Shown one piece after another: positions 1 to 7,870 of a DNA stretch of 27,593 nucleotides (positions are counted from its first letter, which is position 1; every line of letters starts with the position of its first letter). The notes under the pieces are model-generated. The model saw only the letters and a program-made list of their open reading frames with translations. It did no database searches and had not been told where the DNA came from. Source of the stretch: SZUA-229 sp041589175 (GTDB taxonomy: Bacteria > Pseudomonadota > Gammaproteobacteria > SZUA-229); NCBI GenBank assembly GCA_041589175.1, contig JBFHWF010000029.1, positions 1 to 27,593 of the forward strand, read 5' to 3'. Made by a program: the position numbers and the translations under genes.

Positions 1-1
1 G

Positions 2-298
2 GGCACAGTGAGTGGTGCCCCCAAGATTCGTGCGATGGAAATTATCGACGAGCTTGAGCCAGTAAAACGCGGTATCTATTCTGGTGCCGTGGGTTATCTG
101 TCCTGGAGTGGCAATATGGATACCGCTATTGCAATTCGCACAGCGGTTATCAAAGATAAAACCCTGAATATACAGGCGGGTGCGGGTATTGTGTATGACT
201 CCGTACCTGAGAACGAGTGGGCTGAAACCATGAATAAGGGGCGTGCAATTTTCCGCGCCGTTGCCATGGCCGAAGCCGGGCTTGACGGTTCAAATTAG
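2..298 (+). CDS. trpE: Anthranilate synthase component I, 3' end only
   Basis: This is the last 98 codons of the chorismate-binding subunit of anthranilate synthase, the first committed step of tryptophan synthesis; it works with the TrpG amidotransferase encoded downstream. The reading frame is open from base 2, and the residues before the first possible start codon (G-T, then VSGAPKIRAMEII) continue the family's conserved block, so the gene begins outside the window. Also visible are the GAGIV-x-DS-x-PE-x-E segment and the terminal helix (WAETMNKGRAIFRAV) typical of the chorismate-binding domain. The other chorismate enzymes (PabB, isochorismate synthase) share this fold, but position next to trpGDC favours TrpE. 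No terminator is evident before the next gene. Confidence 0.95.
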   Translation, partial: GTVSGAPKIRAMEIIDELEPVKRGIYSGAVGYLSWSGNMDTAIAIRTAVIKDKTLNIQAGAGIVYDSVPENEWAETMNKGRAIFRAVAMAEAGLDGSN

Positions 299-399
299 TT
301 TAGATCGCGCTGTAGCTATCGGGGTCTGCACTAAGTCTTGAGTCATCAGGATGCGCTTACCCGGTGCACTACAGCTAAACGCTTTTGGAGTGGTATTAA

Positions 400-1203
400 A
401 TGAAAGCAATTTGCGCATCGGTAGTTCATCATCCGTTGTTTGATAAAGTCATAATCGCGCTGATAATTTTAAATGGCGTGATACTCGGGCTGGAGACTTC
501 CAGCTATGTAGTGCAGAACTACGGAGAGTGGCTCGAATTTACCAGCGACATTATCCTGCTGGTGTTTATTGTGGAAGCAGTGATGAAGATCACCGCTGTA
601 GCACCTCGTTTCAGTCGTTATTTTGGCTCGGCCTGGAACCTGTTTGATTTCACCGTTGTGCTGTTATCTCTGGTGCCCAGTACGGGTGAGTTTGCCATGA
701 TTGCTCGCCTGGCTCGCCTGTTACGAGTGATGCGGCTAATCTCGACGATCCCCGAACTGCGACTGATCGTCACCACACTGGTTCGATCACTGCCAGGGAT
801 GATGCATGTGGTGTTATTGATGGGAGTCATCTTTTATATTTATGCGGTTGCTGGATTCCATCTGTACCATGAGCATGATCCACAGCTCTGGGGGACGTTG
901 GGGCTGTCACTGCTAACGCTGTTCCGGGTGGTGACGCTGGAGGACTGGACCGATGTGATGTACACCGCGATGGAGTTACATCCCATGAGCTGGCTCTATT
1001 TCGTCAGTTTTGTGGTTGTCGGTACCTTTGTTATTATCAATCTGTTTATTGCGGTGGTGCTAAACAATCTTGAAGAGGCCAAGCAGGAACGCCTGATGGA
1101 GCTGCAACAGCCTACTAGCAAGGACGAGTTGTTAAAAGAGCTCAAACAAACACAGGAAATGTTGCAGCAGCTGCAACGAAAAGTCGAGAATACATCCCTA
1201 TGA
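400..1203 (+). CDS. Single-domain voltage-gated ion channel (NavBac/CavBac-like)
   Basis: A 267-residue inner-membrane channel subunit of the bacterial six-helix type, expected to form a homotetramer. S1 lies near residues 17-31. S2 near 47-65 carries E59 and K63. S3 begins N-L-F-D-F at 80-84. S4 has arginines at every third position (R103, R106, R109, R112), the voltage-sensor signature. S5 is about 132-153, and the pore loop at 175-187 contains the filter T179-L-E-D-W-T-D185. S6 is about 196-221. Residues 225-263 are a charged, heptad-like tail resembling the C-terminal four-helix coiled coil of bacterial Nav channels. The ATG follows GGAG by about ten bases. It sits between trpE and trpG, and its stop overlaps the trpG start. 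The family assignment is firm; ion selectivity is not. The filter is discussed under findings. Confidence 0.9.
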   Translation: MKAICASVVHHPLFDKVIIALIILNGVILGLETSSYVVQNYGEWLEFTSDIILLVFIVEAVMKITAVAPRFSRYFGSAWNLFDFTVVLLSLVPSTGEFAMIARLARLLRVMRLISTIPELRLIVTTLVRSLPGMMHVVLLMGVIFYIYAVAGFHLYHEHDPQLWGTLGLSLLTLFRVVTLEDWTDVMYTAMELHPMSWLYFVSFVVVGTFVIINLFIAVVLNNLEEAKQERLMELQQPTSKDELLKELKQTQEMLQQLQRKVENTSL

Positions 1204-1784
1204 TGTTAATGATAGATAACTACGATTCCTTCACCTACAACCTGGTGCAATATCTGGGTGAACTGGGTGCGGATGTGCAGGTGCATCGTAATGATCAGAT
1301 TACGATAGAGGATATTGAACGCATGCAGCCGGAACGCATTATGGTGTCGCCCGGACCCTGTACGCCAAATGAGGCGGGGATCTCCATGCGGGCAATTGAG
1401 CATTTTTCGGGTAAGTTGCCAATACTCGGCGTCTGCCTGGGGCATCAGAGTATCGGTCAGGTGTTTGGTGGCAAAATTATACACGCACGAGAAATCATGC
1501 ATGGTAAAACCTCCATGATTCATCATAAAGATGTGGGTGTGTTTAGTGGATTGGAAAACCCCTATGAAGCGACTCGCTATCACTCGCTGGTGATTGAAAA
1601 AGAATCGATTCCTGACTGTCTGGAAATAACGGCATGGACTGAAAATGAAGATGGCAGTATGGATGAGATCATGGGGGTGCGCCACAAGGAGTATCCAGTC
1701 GAAGGCGTGCAATTTCACCCCGAGTCGATTCTCACTCGTCATGGCCATGAACTGCTGCAGAATTTTCTGAATATGAAATCGTAG
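1200..1784 (+). CDS. trpG: Anthranilate synthase component II (glutamine amidotransferase)
   Basis: A 194-residue class I glutamine amidotransferase that releases ammonia from glutamine and passes it to TrpE; the same protein may also serve PabB in folate synthesis. It shows the oxyanion strand motif PGP (51-53), the nucleophile elbow G-V-C-L-G-H-Q with Cys79, and the His173/Glu175 pair in FHPES. Length is normal for the family. Two ATG codons are adjacent (1200 and 1203). The first overlaps the TGA of the ion channel, and there is no strong Shine-Dalgarno, so translation is probably coupled to the channel gene. A 40-base gap separates it from trpD. Confidence 0.96.
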   Translation: MMLMIDNYDSFTYNLVQYLGELGADVQVHRNDQITIEDIERMQPERIMVSPGPCTPNEAGISMRAIEHFSGKLPILGVCLGHQSIGQVFGGKIIHAREIMHGKTSMIHHKDVGVFSGLENPYEATRYHSLVIEKESIPDCLEITAWTENEDGSMDEIMGVRHKEYPVEGVQFHPESILTRHGHELLQNFLNMKS

Positions 1785-1824
1785 AATAACGTATAAAAAT
1801 ACGCAGTATAAAAAAGGTGATCCT

Positions 1825-2841
1825 ATGGATATGCAATCTGCAATAAAAGCGGTAACCGAAAAAAAAGATTTAACTCGTGAAGAGATGTCCGAGGTAATGA
1901 ACCTGATCATGAGCGGTCAGGCAACCGACTCGCAGATCGGTGGGTTCCTGATCGGACTGCGTATGAAGGGTGAAACTGTAGACGAAGTGGCTGCAGCCGC
2001 GTCGGTGATGCGTGAGCTTTCAACAAAAGTGAGTGTCACGGGTGATCATATGGTAGACACCTGTGGTACCGGTGGCGATGCTTCCGGCAGTTTTAATATA
2101 TCGACGGCCTCAGTTTTTGTAACGGCTGCTGCAGGTGCTACCGTTGCCAAGCACGGTAATCGTTCTGTTTCCAGTAAATCAGGTAGTGCGGATGTGCTGG
2201 AAACGGCAGGTGTTAATCTTGATATTTCACCTGAACAGGTTGCTGAATGTATCAATAACGTGGGGGCAGGCTTCCTGTTTGCCATTAAACATCATGGTGC
2301 CATGAAACACGCGATTGGGCCACGCAAGGAAATGGCAGTACGTACAATATTTAACGTGCTCGGGCCTTTGACGAATCCCGCAAGTGCGCCAAACCAGGTG
2401 ATTGGTGTATTCAGCAAGGACTGGCTGGTTCCACTTGCTGAAGTTTTGAAACAACTTGGAAGTCATCATGTCATGATCGTACATGCTGATGATGGGATGG
2501 ATGAAATCAGTATTGGCAGCGCAACTTCTGTTGCCGAACTGAAAGATGGTGACATTAAAACCTATACCATTCAACCTGAAGACTTCGGCATGTCACGCGC
2601 TGATCTTGCCGATATACGTGCAGCAGATTCAGCTGCGAGCCTGCAAATGATCAAGGGGGTGCTCGATAATAAAGCAGGCCCTGCAAGAGATATTGTCAGC
2701 CTGAATGCGGGTGCTGCTATTTATGTGTCTGGGCTGGCAACTTCGCTGAAAGAAGGCGTGGAAAAAGCCCAGGCTGTGATTGCCGATGGCAGTGCCAGAG
2801 CAAAGTTTGATGCGCTGGTTGAATACAGTAATAAATTTTAA
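1825..2841 (+). CDS. trpD: Anthranilate phosphoribosyltransferase
   Basis: A 338-residue cytoplasmic enzyme that transfers the phosphoribosyl group of PRPP to anthranilate, the second step of the tryptophan pathway. The small helical domain is at about 1-70. The PRPP-binding glycine loop GTGGD is at 81-85, followed by N-I-S-T (91-94) and K-H-G-N-R (109-113). The magnesium-binding Asp226-Glu227 is in M-D-E-I. Length matches stand-alone TrpD rather than the fused TrpGD form. The ATG follows AAGGTGAT at good spacing. It is followed almost at once by trpC. Confidence 0.97.
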   Translation: MDMQSAIKAVTEKKDLTREEMSEVMNLIMSGQATDSQIGGFLIGLRMKGETVDEVAAAASVMRELSTKVSVTGDHMVDTCGTGGDASGSFNISTASVFVTAAAGATVAKHGNRSVSSKSGSADVLETAGVNLDISPEQVAECINNVGAGFLFAIKHHGAMKHAIGPRKEMAVRTIFNVLGPLTNPASAPNQVIGVFSKDWLVPLAEVLKQLGSHHVMIVHADDGMDEISIGSATSVAELKDGDIKTYTIQPEDFGMSRADLADIRAADSAASLQMIKGVLDNKAGPARDIVSLNAGAAIYVSGLATSLKEGVEKAQAVIADGSARAKFDALVEYSNKF

Positions 2842-2852
2842 AGTTGAACGAT

Positions 2853-3650
2853 ATGACCGGGCAATCCGATATCCTGCAGAAAATTCTGCGACGCAAGGCA
2901 GAAGAAATTACAGAAGCCGCTGCGAATGAATCACTACAGCAGCTAAGTCAGCGTGCAGAAAATGCGCTGCCTGTCAGGGGCTTTATTCGATCTATAGAGA
3001 ATAAAATTGCAGCGGGACAATCCGGTGTGATTGCAGAGATAAAAAAAGCTTCGCCCAGCAAGGGTGTGATGCGTGAAAACTTTGTTCCTGCAGAGATTGC
3101 TCGTAGCTATGAAAAAGGTGGCGCTGCCTGTCTTTCGATTCTGACGGATCGTGATTTTTTTCAGGGGGCCCCCGAGTATCTGATGCAGGCAAGAGAGGCA
3201 GTATCCCTGCCGGTGATCCGTAAAGATTTTATTGTCGACCCCTACCAGGTTTACGAAGCTCGCGCCATGAATGCCGATTGCATTTTATTGATTGTTTCTG
3301 CACTGGGTGATGCCATGTTAAATGAGCTGCTTGGGCTTGCACATCATCTTGAGATGGATGTGCTGATGGAAGTACATGATCGTGATGAAATGGAGCGAGC
3401 GATAGCGACAGGCGCCAAGCTTCTGGGTGTTAATAATAGAAATTTGCGAACCTTTGATGTCAGTCTGCAGACCACACTGGATATGCTAGACATGTTGCCG
3501 GAGGATCGTATTCTGGTTACAGAAAGTGGTATACATACACCGGCCGACGTAAAGCTGATGCGCGACAATAATGTTCACGCGTTTCTGGTGGGTGAAGCCT
3601 TTATGCGAGCTGAAGAACCCGGAGAAAAGCTGGCGGAGCTATTTGCCTGA
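2853..3650 (+). CDS. trpC: Indole-3-glycerol phosphate synthase
   Basis: A 265-residue (beta/alpha)8 enzyme that decarboxylates and closes CdRP to indole-3-glycerol phosphate. Catalytic positions by family pattern are Glu62 and Lys64 (AEIKKASPSKG), Lys124 (IRKDF), Glu173 (LMEVHD), the N-N-R motif at 194-196 and Glu224-Ser225 (VTESGI). GEAFM near the end is the phosphate-binding region. It is a single-function TrpC, not fused to TrpF. The start is uncertain: ATG at 2853 is chosen, but an in-frame TTG at 2844, only two bases past the trpD stop, would add three residues. Neither has a clear Shine-Dalgarno. It converges on crp with 12 bases between the two stops. trpF, trpB and trpA are not in the window. 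Confidence 0.95.
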   Translation: MTGQSDILQKILRRKAEEITEAAANESLQQLSQRAENALPVRGFIRSIENKIAAGQSGVIAEIKKASPSKGVMRENFVPAEIARSYEKGGAACLSILTDRDFFQGAPEYLMQAREAVSLPVIRKDFIVDPYQVYEARAMNADCILLIVSALGDAMLNELLGLAHHLEMDVLMEVHDRDEMERAIATGAKLLGVNNRNLRTFDVSLQTTLDMLDMLPEDRILVTESGIHTPADVKLMRDNNVHAFLVGEAFMRAEEPGEKLAELFA

Positions 3651-3662
3651 ACAGTCAGGCTG

Positions 3663-4301
3663 CTAGCGGGCGCCATGCACTACGATAGTTTTACCGTGTG
3701 CCGAGATCAGGCCATCTTCTTCGAGTTCCTTGAGAACTCGGCCAGCCATTTCCCTTGAACAGCCGACAATCTTGGCAATATCCTGACGGGTGATCTTGAT
3801 CTGCATGCCATCAGGGTGCGTCATGGCATCAGGCTGCTTGCTCAGTTCGAGCAGGGTACGAGCGATGCGCCCAGATACATCAAGGAAAATCAGGTCACGG
3901 ACTTTCTGGCTGGTCTTGATTAGGCGATCAAAAATCTGTCCTGATAACATAAACAGGATTTCGGGATCTTCTTTTACCAGCTTACGGAATTGTACATAGG
4001 AAATTTCCGCGATTTCACAGGCGGATTTGGCGACTATCTGTGCGCTTCGATCAAGGTCGTCCTTGAACAGGCCTGCCTCACCGAAAAAATCACCACTATT
4101 GAGATAGGCGAGTATAATCTCGGCGCCATCTTCATTCTCGGTCTGTACGCTGACTGAGCCCTTGATGATATAGTAAAGGCTATGGGGTTCATCGCCTTCG
4201 TGGATGATGTTCTTCTTTGCCGGGTAGGTCTTGCGATGGCAATGATTGAGGAACAGCTCCAGCGATGGATTCGAATTGTCGACTTTGGGTAAAAGGCTCA
4301 T
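3663..4301 (-). CDS. crp: cAMP receptor protein (CRP/Vfr type)
   Basis: A 212-residue global transcription factor of the Crp/Fnr family. The N-terminal cyclic-nucleotide domain (about 15-130) keeps the residues that contact cAMP in E. coli CRP: G74-E75 (FFGEAG), R85-S86 and T130-S131. It is followed by the dimerisation helix and a winged helix at 140-212. The block DAMTHPDGMQIKITRQ (158-173) is nearly invariant in true CRPs. The recognition helix reads C-S-R-E-M-A-G-R, keeping R183, E184 and R188, which equal E. coli R180, E181 and R185, so a TGTGA-N6-TCACA target is expected. There is no Fnr-type cysteine cluster. Neighbours trpC and an OsmC-like gene match the order I remember around vfr in Pseudomonas, and E. 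coli crp also lies beside an OsmC homologue (yhfA). Confidence 0.95.
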   Translation of the reverse strand: MSLLPKVDNSNPSLELFLNHCHRKTYPAKKNIIHEGDEPHSLYYIIKGSVSVQTENEDGAEIILAYLNSGDFFGEAGLFKDDLDRSAQIVAKSACEIAEISYVQFRKLVKEDPEILFMLSGQIFDRLIKTSQKVRDLIFLDVSGRIARTLLELSKQPDAMTHPDGMQIKITRQDIAKIVGCSREMAGRVLKELEEDGLISAHGKTIVVHGAR

Positions 4302-4419
4302 AGCTTCAGTATCGCACCAATATGGGCTAATTATAGTTAATTTTATCAGCAGCCCTGATATATTTAGTTAATTAACGCAAATTTTAAAATATTCAGCAAG
4401 TTATTTTTAGGTGAAATGT
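4302..4419. promoter_or_regulatory. Divergent promoter region, crp / OsmC-like gene
   Basis: A 118-base, strongly AT-rich spacer between two divergent starts. On the minus strand a perfect TATAAT (complement of 4330-4335) lies about 29 bases before the crp ATG, but no good -35 is found at normal spacing. On the plus strand TTAATT (4337-4342), a 16-base spacer and TATATT (4359-4364) could serve the OsmC-like gene. I see no TGTGA-N6-TCACA site here, so autoregulation by CRP is not supported. The promoter calls rest on hexamer matching only. Confidence 0.4.
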
Positions 4420-4836
4420 ATGAAAGTCAGGGTTAAATGGTTAGATCATATGTCATTCGTCGGTGAAACGGGCAGTGGTCACTCCGTTGTAATGGACGGT
4501 GCGCCGGACGCGGGTGGACGTAATCTGGCTGCTCGACCGATGGAAATGGTGCTGGTTGGCATGGGGGGGTGTACGGCTTTTGATGTGGTTATGATCCTGC
4601 AAAAAGCGCGTCAGCCCATCAGTGACTGTGTCGTGGATATCACCGCAGAACGCTCTGAGGAGATTCCTAAAGTTTTCACCCGGATACATGCTCACTATAC
4701 TGTCAAGGGAAAGGGGCTGAGTGAGAAACAGGTTGAAAAGGCTGTTAACCTGACAGCTGAAAAATACTGCTCGGTGTCGATTATGCTTGCGGCAACAGCC
4801 GAAGTGACCCATGATTTTGAAATAATAGAAGAATAA
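4420..4836 (+). CDS. OsmC/Ohr family protein, YhfA-like
   Basis: A 138-residue cytoplasmic protein of the OsmC/Ohr fold, which includes thiol-dependent peroxidases. Two cysteines sit at the family positions: Cys51 in G-M-G-G-C-T-A-F-D and Cys117 in A-E-K-Y-C-S-V. The sequence runs parallel to E. coli YhfA over its whole length, and yhfA is also next to crp, so the neighbourhood is conserved. A GTG at 4411 would extend it by three residues, but AGGTGA (4409-4414) is then a Shine-Dalgarno six bases ahead of the ATG at 4420, which I take as the start. The next gene begins 13 bases after its stop. Actual peroxidase activity of the YhfA branch is not something the sequence shows. Confidence 0.88.
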   Translation: MKVRVKWLDHMSFVGETGSGHSVVMDGAPDAGGRNLAARPMEMVLVGMGGCTAFDVVMILQKARQPISDCVVDITAERSEEIPKVFTRIHAHYTVKGKGLSEKQVEKAVNLTAEKYCSVSIMLAATAEVTHDFEIIEE

Positions 4837-4849
4837 CCGGATCACCTGA

Positions 4850-6523
4850 ATGTCAGAACAGAATAGCCGAGAAGCATTTAACAGTTTACTCGAGCAATAT
4901 TACGGCGCCTGGTTTCGTTATCATCCAGAACAAGCGGTACACGTAGGTGTAAATGGTTACGAAGAGAAACTGACACCTTTCGATGAGGAAGAAATTGGCG
5001 CATTAATTTCACTTAATCAGAAAGTCATTTCTGCGCTTGATGAGCTGGAAGTGGCAGAGCTTGATGAAAGCCAGCGACTGGATTTCACCATCCTCTACAA
5101 TGCGGTAAACATCGAACTACAACAGTTGATTGATGATGACTGGCGCTACCGTCGTCCGCAAAATTATTTACCGCTTGAGGCAATCCACCAACTAGTTAAT
5201 CGCCCGGTTGAAAATGTACATCAGGCTCTCAAGCATCGCCTGCAGGCTATACCCGGGCATTTACGTGCAGCACGTAATTACCTCGATCAGAAACCTGAAA
5301 ATATACCAGCGGAATGGCTCGATGATGCCATTGCCAGTGCGGAAGCGGGTGTCGATTATCTGAGGAATGTATTACGAAATCCTATGATTGTAAGCAAGTT
5401 TCAGAACCCGGCACGTTTACAACCGGTATGTGATGATGCGGCACATGCAATGGAAGATTTTGCTCGTTTCCTCAAACAGGATCTGCAGTCAAAAGCAAAG
5501 GGTAGTTTTGCCTGTGGCCGAAAACACTTCGACGAATTACTGAATGACTGGCACTGCCTGGATCTGGATGCAGACCAGCTTCATGCGTTTGGCGAGAAGC
5601 TGTTTAATGAAACTAGAGAGCAGCTTGAGGTTTTAAGTAGGGAATTGCCAGGTGAGCATTCTATCGAGTCACAGCTGTCCAGGATTCGTGAAAATCATCC
5701 GCAGTATGATAATAATGTATTGCTTGATGCTTATAGAAACCGCATGAAGGCGGCTTTTGATTTTGTACGTGATAAACAGCTGGTGACAATGCCGGAGTCA
5801 CAATCTTTGAAGGTTGTCGAGACGCCAGTTTTTCTGCGGCATGAAATACCCTTTGCGGCTTATGATGAGCCTACCTATAGTGACCCTGAACAACGCGGAT
5901 ACTATTATGTAACCCCGGTTCGCTCACAGGGGCATATGCTGGAACATAACTGGATATCGATTGACCTGACCTGTGTGCATGAGGCATTTCCTGGCCACCA
6001 TCTTCAGTTTGCTACGGCAAACCAGAATCCGCGAAATAGTTTGCCGCGTATGCTAAATGCATCAGCTACTCTGTATGAAGGCTGGGCGCTGTATTGTGAA
6101 GATCTGATGCATGAGCAGGGTTTTCTGGATAAGCCCGATCATCAGTTTATTATGTTGCGTGATAGATTGTGGCGTGCAATGCGTGTCATGATTGATGTTG
6201 AATTACATACTCGCGGATTATCAATTGATGATGCAGCACAGAGAATGTGTAACGAGCTCGGTTTTTCTATCGATCAGGCGCGAGCTGATCTCAACTGGTA
6301 CTGCCAGTCACCAACTGTTCCTATGGGCTATGCAACGGGCTGGGCGCTGATTCGTGCCTTGAGAGATGAAGTCTCTTCGCAAGAAGGGTTTTCTCTAAAA
6401 ATGTTTCATGATCAGTTGTTGTCAGTAGGCTCATGTGCCCTGCCATTAGTTATCAAATGCGCATTTGGTGATGATGCATGGCGTCGCGTACATGCTCGCG
6501 TGTTTGGGAGCGATAAAGCTTAA
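4850..6523 (+). CDS. DUF885 family putative zinc metallopeptidase
   Basis: A 557-residue protein of the DUF885 family, mostly helical. The C-terminal half carries H377-E-A-F-P-G-H-H384, the family's HExxxGHH-type motif thought to bind zinc, and downstream E410-G-W-A-L-Y-C-E417, which probably supplies a further metal ligand or catalytic glutamate. There is no signal peptide, lipobox or membrane segment, so it should be cytoplasmic, unlike many DUF885 members, which are secreted or lipid-anchored. It starts 13 bases after the OsmC-like stop and probably shares its transcript; the Shine-Dalgarno is weak. Peptidase function is inferred from the motif and the family description; the substrate is unknown. 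Confidence 0.85.
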   Translation: MSEQNSREAFNSLLEQYYGAWFRYHPEQAVHVGVNGYEEKLTPFDEEEIGALISLNQKVISALDELEVAELDESQRLDFTILYNAVNIELQQLIDDDWRYRRPQNYLPLEAIHQLVNRPVENVHQALKHRLQAIPGHLRAARNYLDQKPENIPAEWLDDAIASAEAGVDYLRNVLRNPMIVSKFQNPARLQPVCDDAAHAMEDFARFLKQDLQSKAKGSFACGRKHFDELLNDWHCLDLDADQLHAFGEKLFNETREQLEVLSRELPGEHSIESQLSRIRENHPQYDNNVLLDAYRNRMKAAFDFVRDKQLVTMPESQSLKVVETPVFLRHEIPFAAYDEPTYSDPEQRGYYYVTPVRSQGHMLEHNWISIDLTCVHEAFPGHHLQFATANQNPRNSLPRMLNASATLYEGWALYCEDLMHEQGFLDKPDHQFIMLRDRLWRAMRVMIDVELHTRGLSIDDAAQRMCNELGFSIDQARADLNWYCQSPTVPMGYATGWALIRALRDEVSSQEGFSLKMFHDQLLSVGSCALPLVIKCAFGDDAWRRVHARVFGSDKA

Positions 6524-6533
6524 TTCTATATAG

Positions 6534-6573
6534 GTCAGAGTCATTACTGGTTTCATATGTAATGAACTCTGAC
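6534..6573 (+). terminator. Long imperfect hairpin after the DUF885 gene
   Basis: GTCAGAGTCATTAC (6534-6547) pairs with GTAATGAACTCTGAC (6559-6573) with a single bulged base and an 11-base loop, starting 11 bases after the stop codon. The stem is long, but it is followed by a C/T mix rather than a run of T, so it may be a transcript 3'-end stabiliser or Rho-assisted end rather than a classical intrinsic terminator. Confidence 0.45.
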
Positions 6574-6642
6574 TCTATCCCCTCCTCACCTTCCGTTTGC
6601 TTATTCCTTTCCAGGTTTGTCATGGCCAGGTATTACTACAGC

Positions 6643-6718
6643 TATGTTACACAGCCTGTAACATAATTTAAAAAATATGTTCACATTAAATACATATTTT
6701 CTGCACAAGTCTGTAACA
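6643..6718. promoter_or_regulatory. Two dyad-symmetric sites upstream of porin 1
   Basis: Site A: TATGTTACA (6643-6651) and its exact complement TGTAACATA (6657-6665) are separated by five bases. Site B: AAAATATGT (6672-6680) and ACATATTTT (6692-6700) are separated by eleven. A third half-site, TGTAACA, recurs at 6712-6718. Perfect nine-base arms with a short spacer suggest a homodimeric repressor or activator site controlling the porin gene that starts at 6792. The regulator is not known. I could not place a convincing -35/-10 pair; the rest of the 268-base spacer is AT-rich with no open gene. Confidence 0.5.
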
Positions 6719-6791
6719 AAATAAAAATAAGATTCATGCCATCAGAAAACGTAAATACACCCCTGGTGACAAATCAAAGGTAACTCAGTTC

Positions 6792-7772
6792 ATGAAAAAT
6801 TTTAATAAGACAGCGCTGGCTGCAATGATCGCTGCAATGACTGCACCGGCTATGGCTGCTGCTGATGCAACAATTTTCGGTAAGGCTCACCTGTCTGCAG
6901 GTAGCGTTTCACAGGATGATGGAACTGCCGATACTAGCTCTAATGCTATTACTTCTCATAAATCACGCGTAGGTATCAAGGGTAATATGGATACAGATGG
7001 TGGTACTGCTGTTATCTATCGCTTCGTGTGGGAAGTGGATATGACAGATAATGGTAAAACTTCAGATGATCACATCAAGTCACGTGAGCAATACGTTGGC
7101 CTGAAAGGTGACTGGGGCCAGGTACGTATTGGCCGTGATGATTCGCCTTATAAAAAAGCGGGCAAGAAAAACGTTGAGCATCTGAGTGATACCTGGGCAG
7201 ATTTCAATAATATCATCGACAAGGGACAGGATACGCGTAATGATGACTCTATTGGTTACTGGGGCAAGGTTGGTCCTGGTGTACTGGCGATTCAGTATGC
7301 GGCGGGGGATGACAGGGCATCTGCTGAAAATGCAGGTCAGTCGATGAGTATCGCTTATGATATCAAAATGGGTGCCATTGGTTTTGCAGTTGCCCACCAG
7401 ACAATTGAAAAGTCTGATACAAACGATGAGACAGGAATGAAGCTGTCTTTCGGTTACAAGATGGGTGATACCAGGCTTGGCCTGATGTATGAAAATGTAG
7501 AAGATGACGAAACGCTTGATGATGAAAACACTTTCTTTAGTGTTAAGCATAAAATGAACAGGACTGATAGCGTCGTATTTGCATATGGTATCAAGGACCA
7601 GGGTCTGGATGATGATGCAACCATGACGGCACTGGCTTACCAGCATAAACTGAGCAGGAAAGTCACGGTTTATGGTTTGTGGGCTGATGGTGCAGACGGC
7701 GGTCTGGCTGATAATTCTAAACTGGTCGGTGATGGCTCGGTAATTGTTGGCGGTATTATTGCCAAGTTCTAA
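6792..7772 (+). CDS. Outer-membrane porin (Gram-negative porin family)
   Basis: A 326-residue trimeric beta-barrel porin. Residues 1-22 are a Sec signal peptide (K near the N-terminus, hydrophobic core, A-M-A before the predicted cleavage site). The mature protein begins with A-T-I-F-G-K-A-H-L-S, the first strand typical of this family. It shows alternating strand patterns throughout, including V-G-L-K-G-D-W-G-Q-V-R-I-G-R-D (strand leading into the constriction loop). It ends in G-G-I-I-A-K-F, with the terminal phenylalanine read by the BAM complex. It is rich in Asp and short loops, as in proteobacterial general porins. The Shine-Dalgarno AAAGG precedes the ATG. It is related to the partial porin at 27068. 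Solute specificity cannot be read. Confidence 0.9.
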   Translation: MKNFNKTALAAMIAAMTAPAMAAADATIFGKAHLSAGSVSQDDGTADTSSNAITSHKSRVGIKGNMDTDGGTAVIYRFVWEVDMTDNGKTSDDHIKSREQYVGLKGDWGQVRIGRDDSPYKKAGKKNVEHLSDTWADFNNIIDKGQDTRNDDSIGYWGKVGPGVLAIQYAAGDDRASAENAGQSMSIAYDIKMGAIGFAVAHQTIEKSDTNDETGMKLSFGYKMGDTRLGLMYENVEDDETLDDENTFFSVKHKMNRTDSVVFAYGIKDQGLDDDATMTALAYQHKLSRKVTVYGLWADGADGGLADNSKLVGDGSVIVGGIIAKF

Positions 7773-7792
7773 CTAGTGTCTCTGAAATGTCG

Positions 7793-7867
7793 CAACCGGG
7801 TGTTGCTAACATCCGGTTGTCTCTAATAACGATAATAATAAAGACTCCTGCAGATTGGTCATCTGCA
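7793..7867 (+). other. Two consecutive hairpins in the porin 1 3' region
   Basis: CAACCGGGTGTT (7793-7804) pairs with AACATCCGGTTG (7808-7819), allowing one G-U pair, around a three-base loop. TGCAGAT (7849-7855) pairs perfectly with ATCTGCA (7861-7867) around a five-base loop. Both precede the intrinsic terminator at 7871. They could protect the porin mRNA 3' end or form part of a 3'-UTR small RNA. Confidence 0.45.
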
Positions 7868-7870
7868 TAT

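Noticed and set aside
309..375. Inverted GCTGTAG / CTACAGC in the trpE-channel gap
   Set aside because: Only seven pairs across a 53-base loop; easily due to chance, and no attenuator-like leader peptide is present.
1206..1910. 234-codon minus-strand frame antisense to trpG and the start of trpD
   Set aside because: It lies wholly opposite well-identified genes, has no family resemblance, and looks like a by-product of codon bias.
3645..3660. Six-pair hairpin over the trpC stop codon
   Set aside because: No T run on either side; it is too weak to call a terminator, although the convergent position would suit one.
7080..7646. 188-codon minus-strand frame inside porin 1
   Set aside because: Antisense to a clear porin, cysteine/histidine-rich without recognisable motifs, and no ribosome site.
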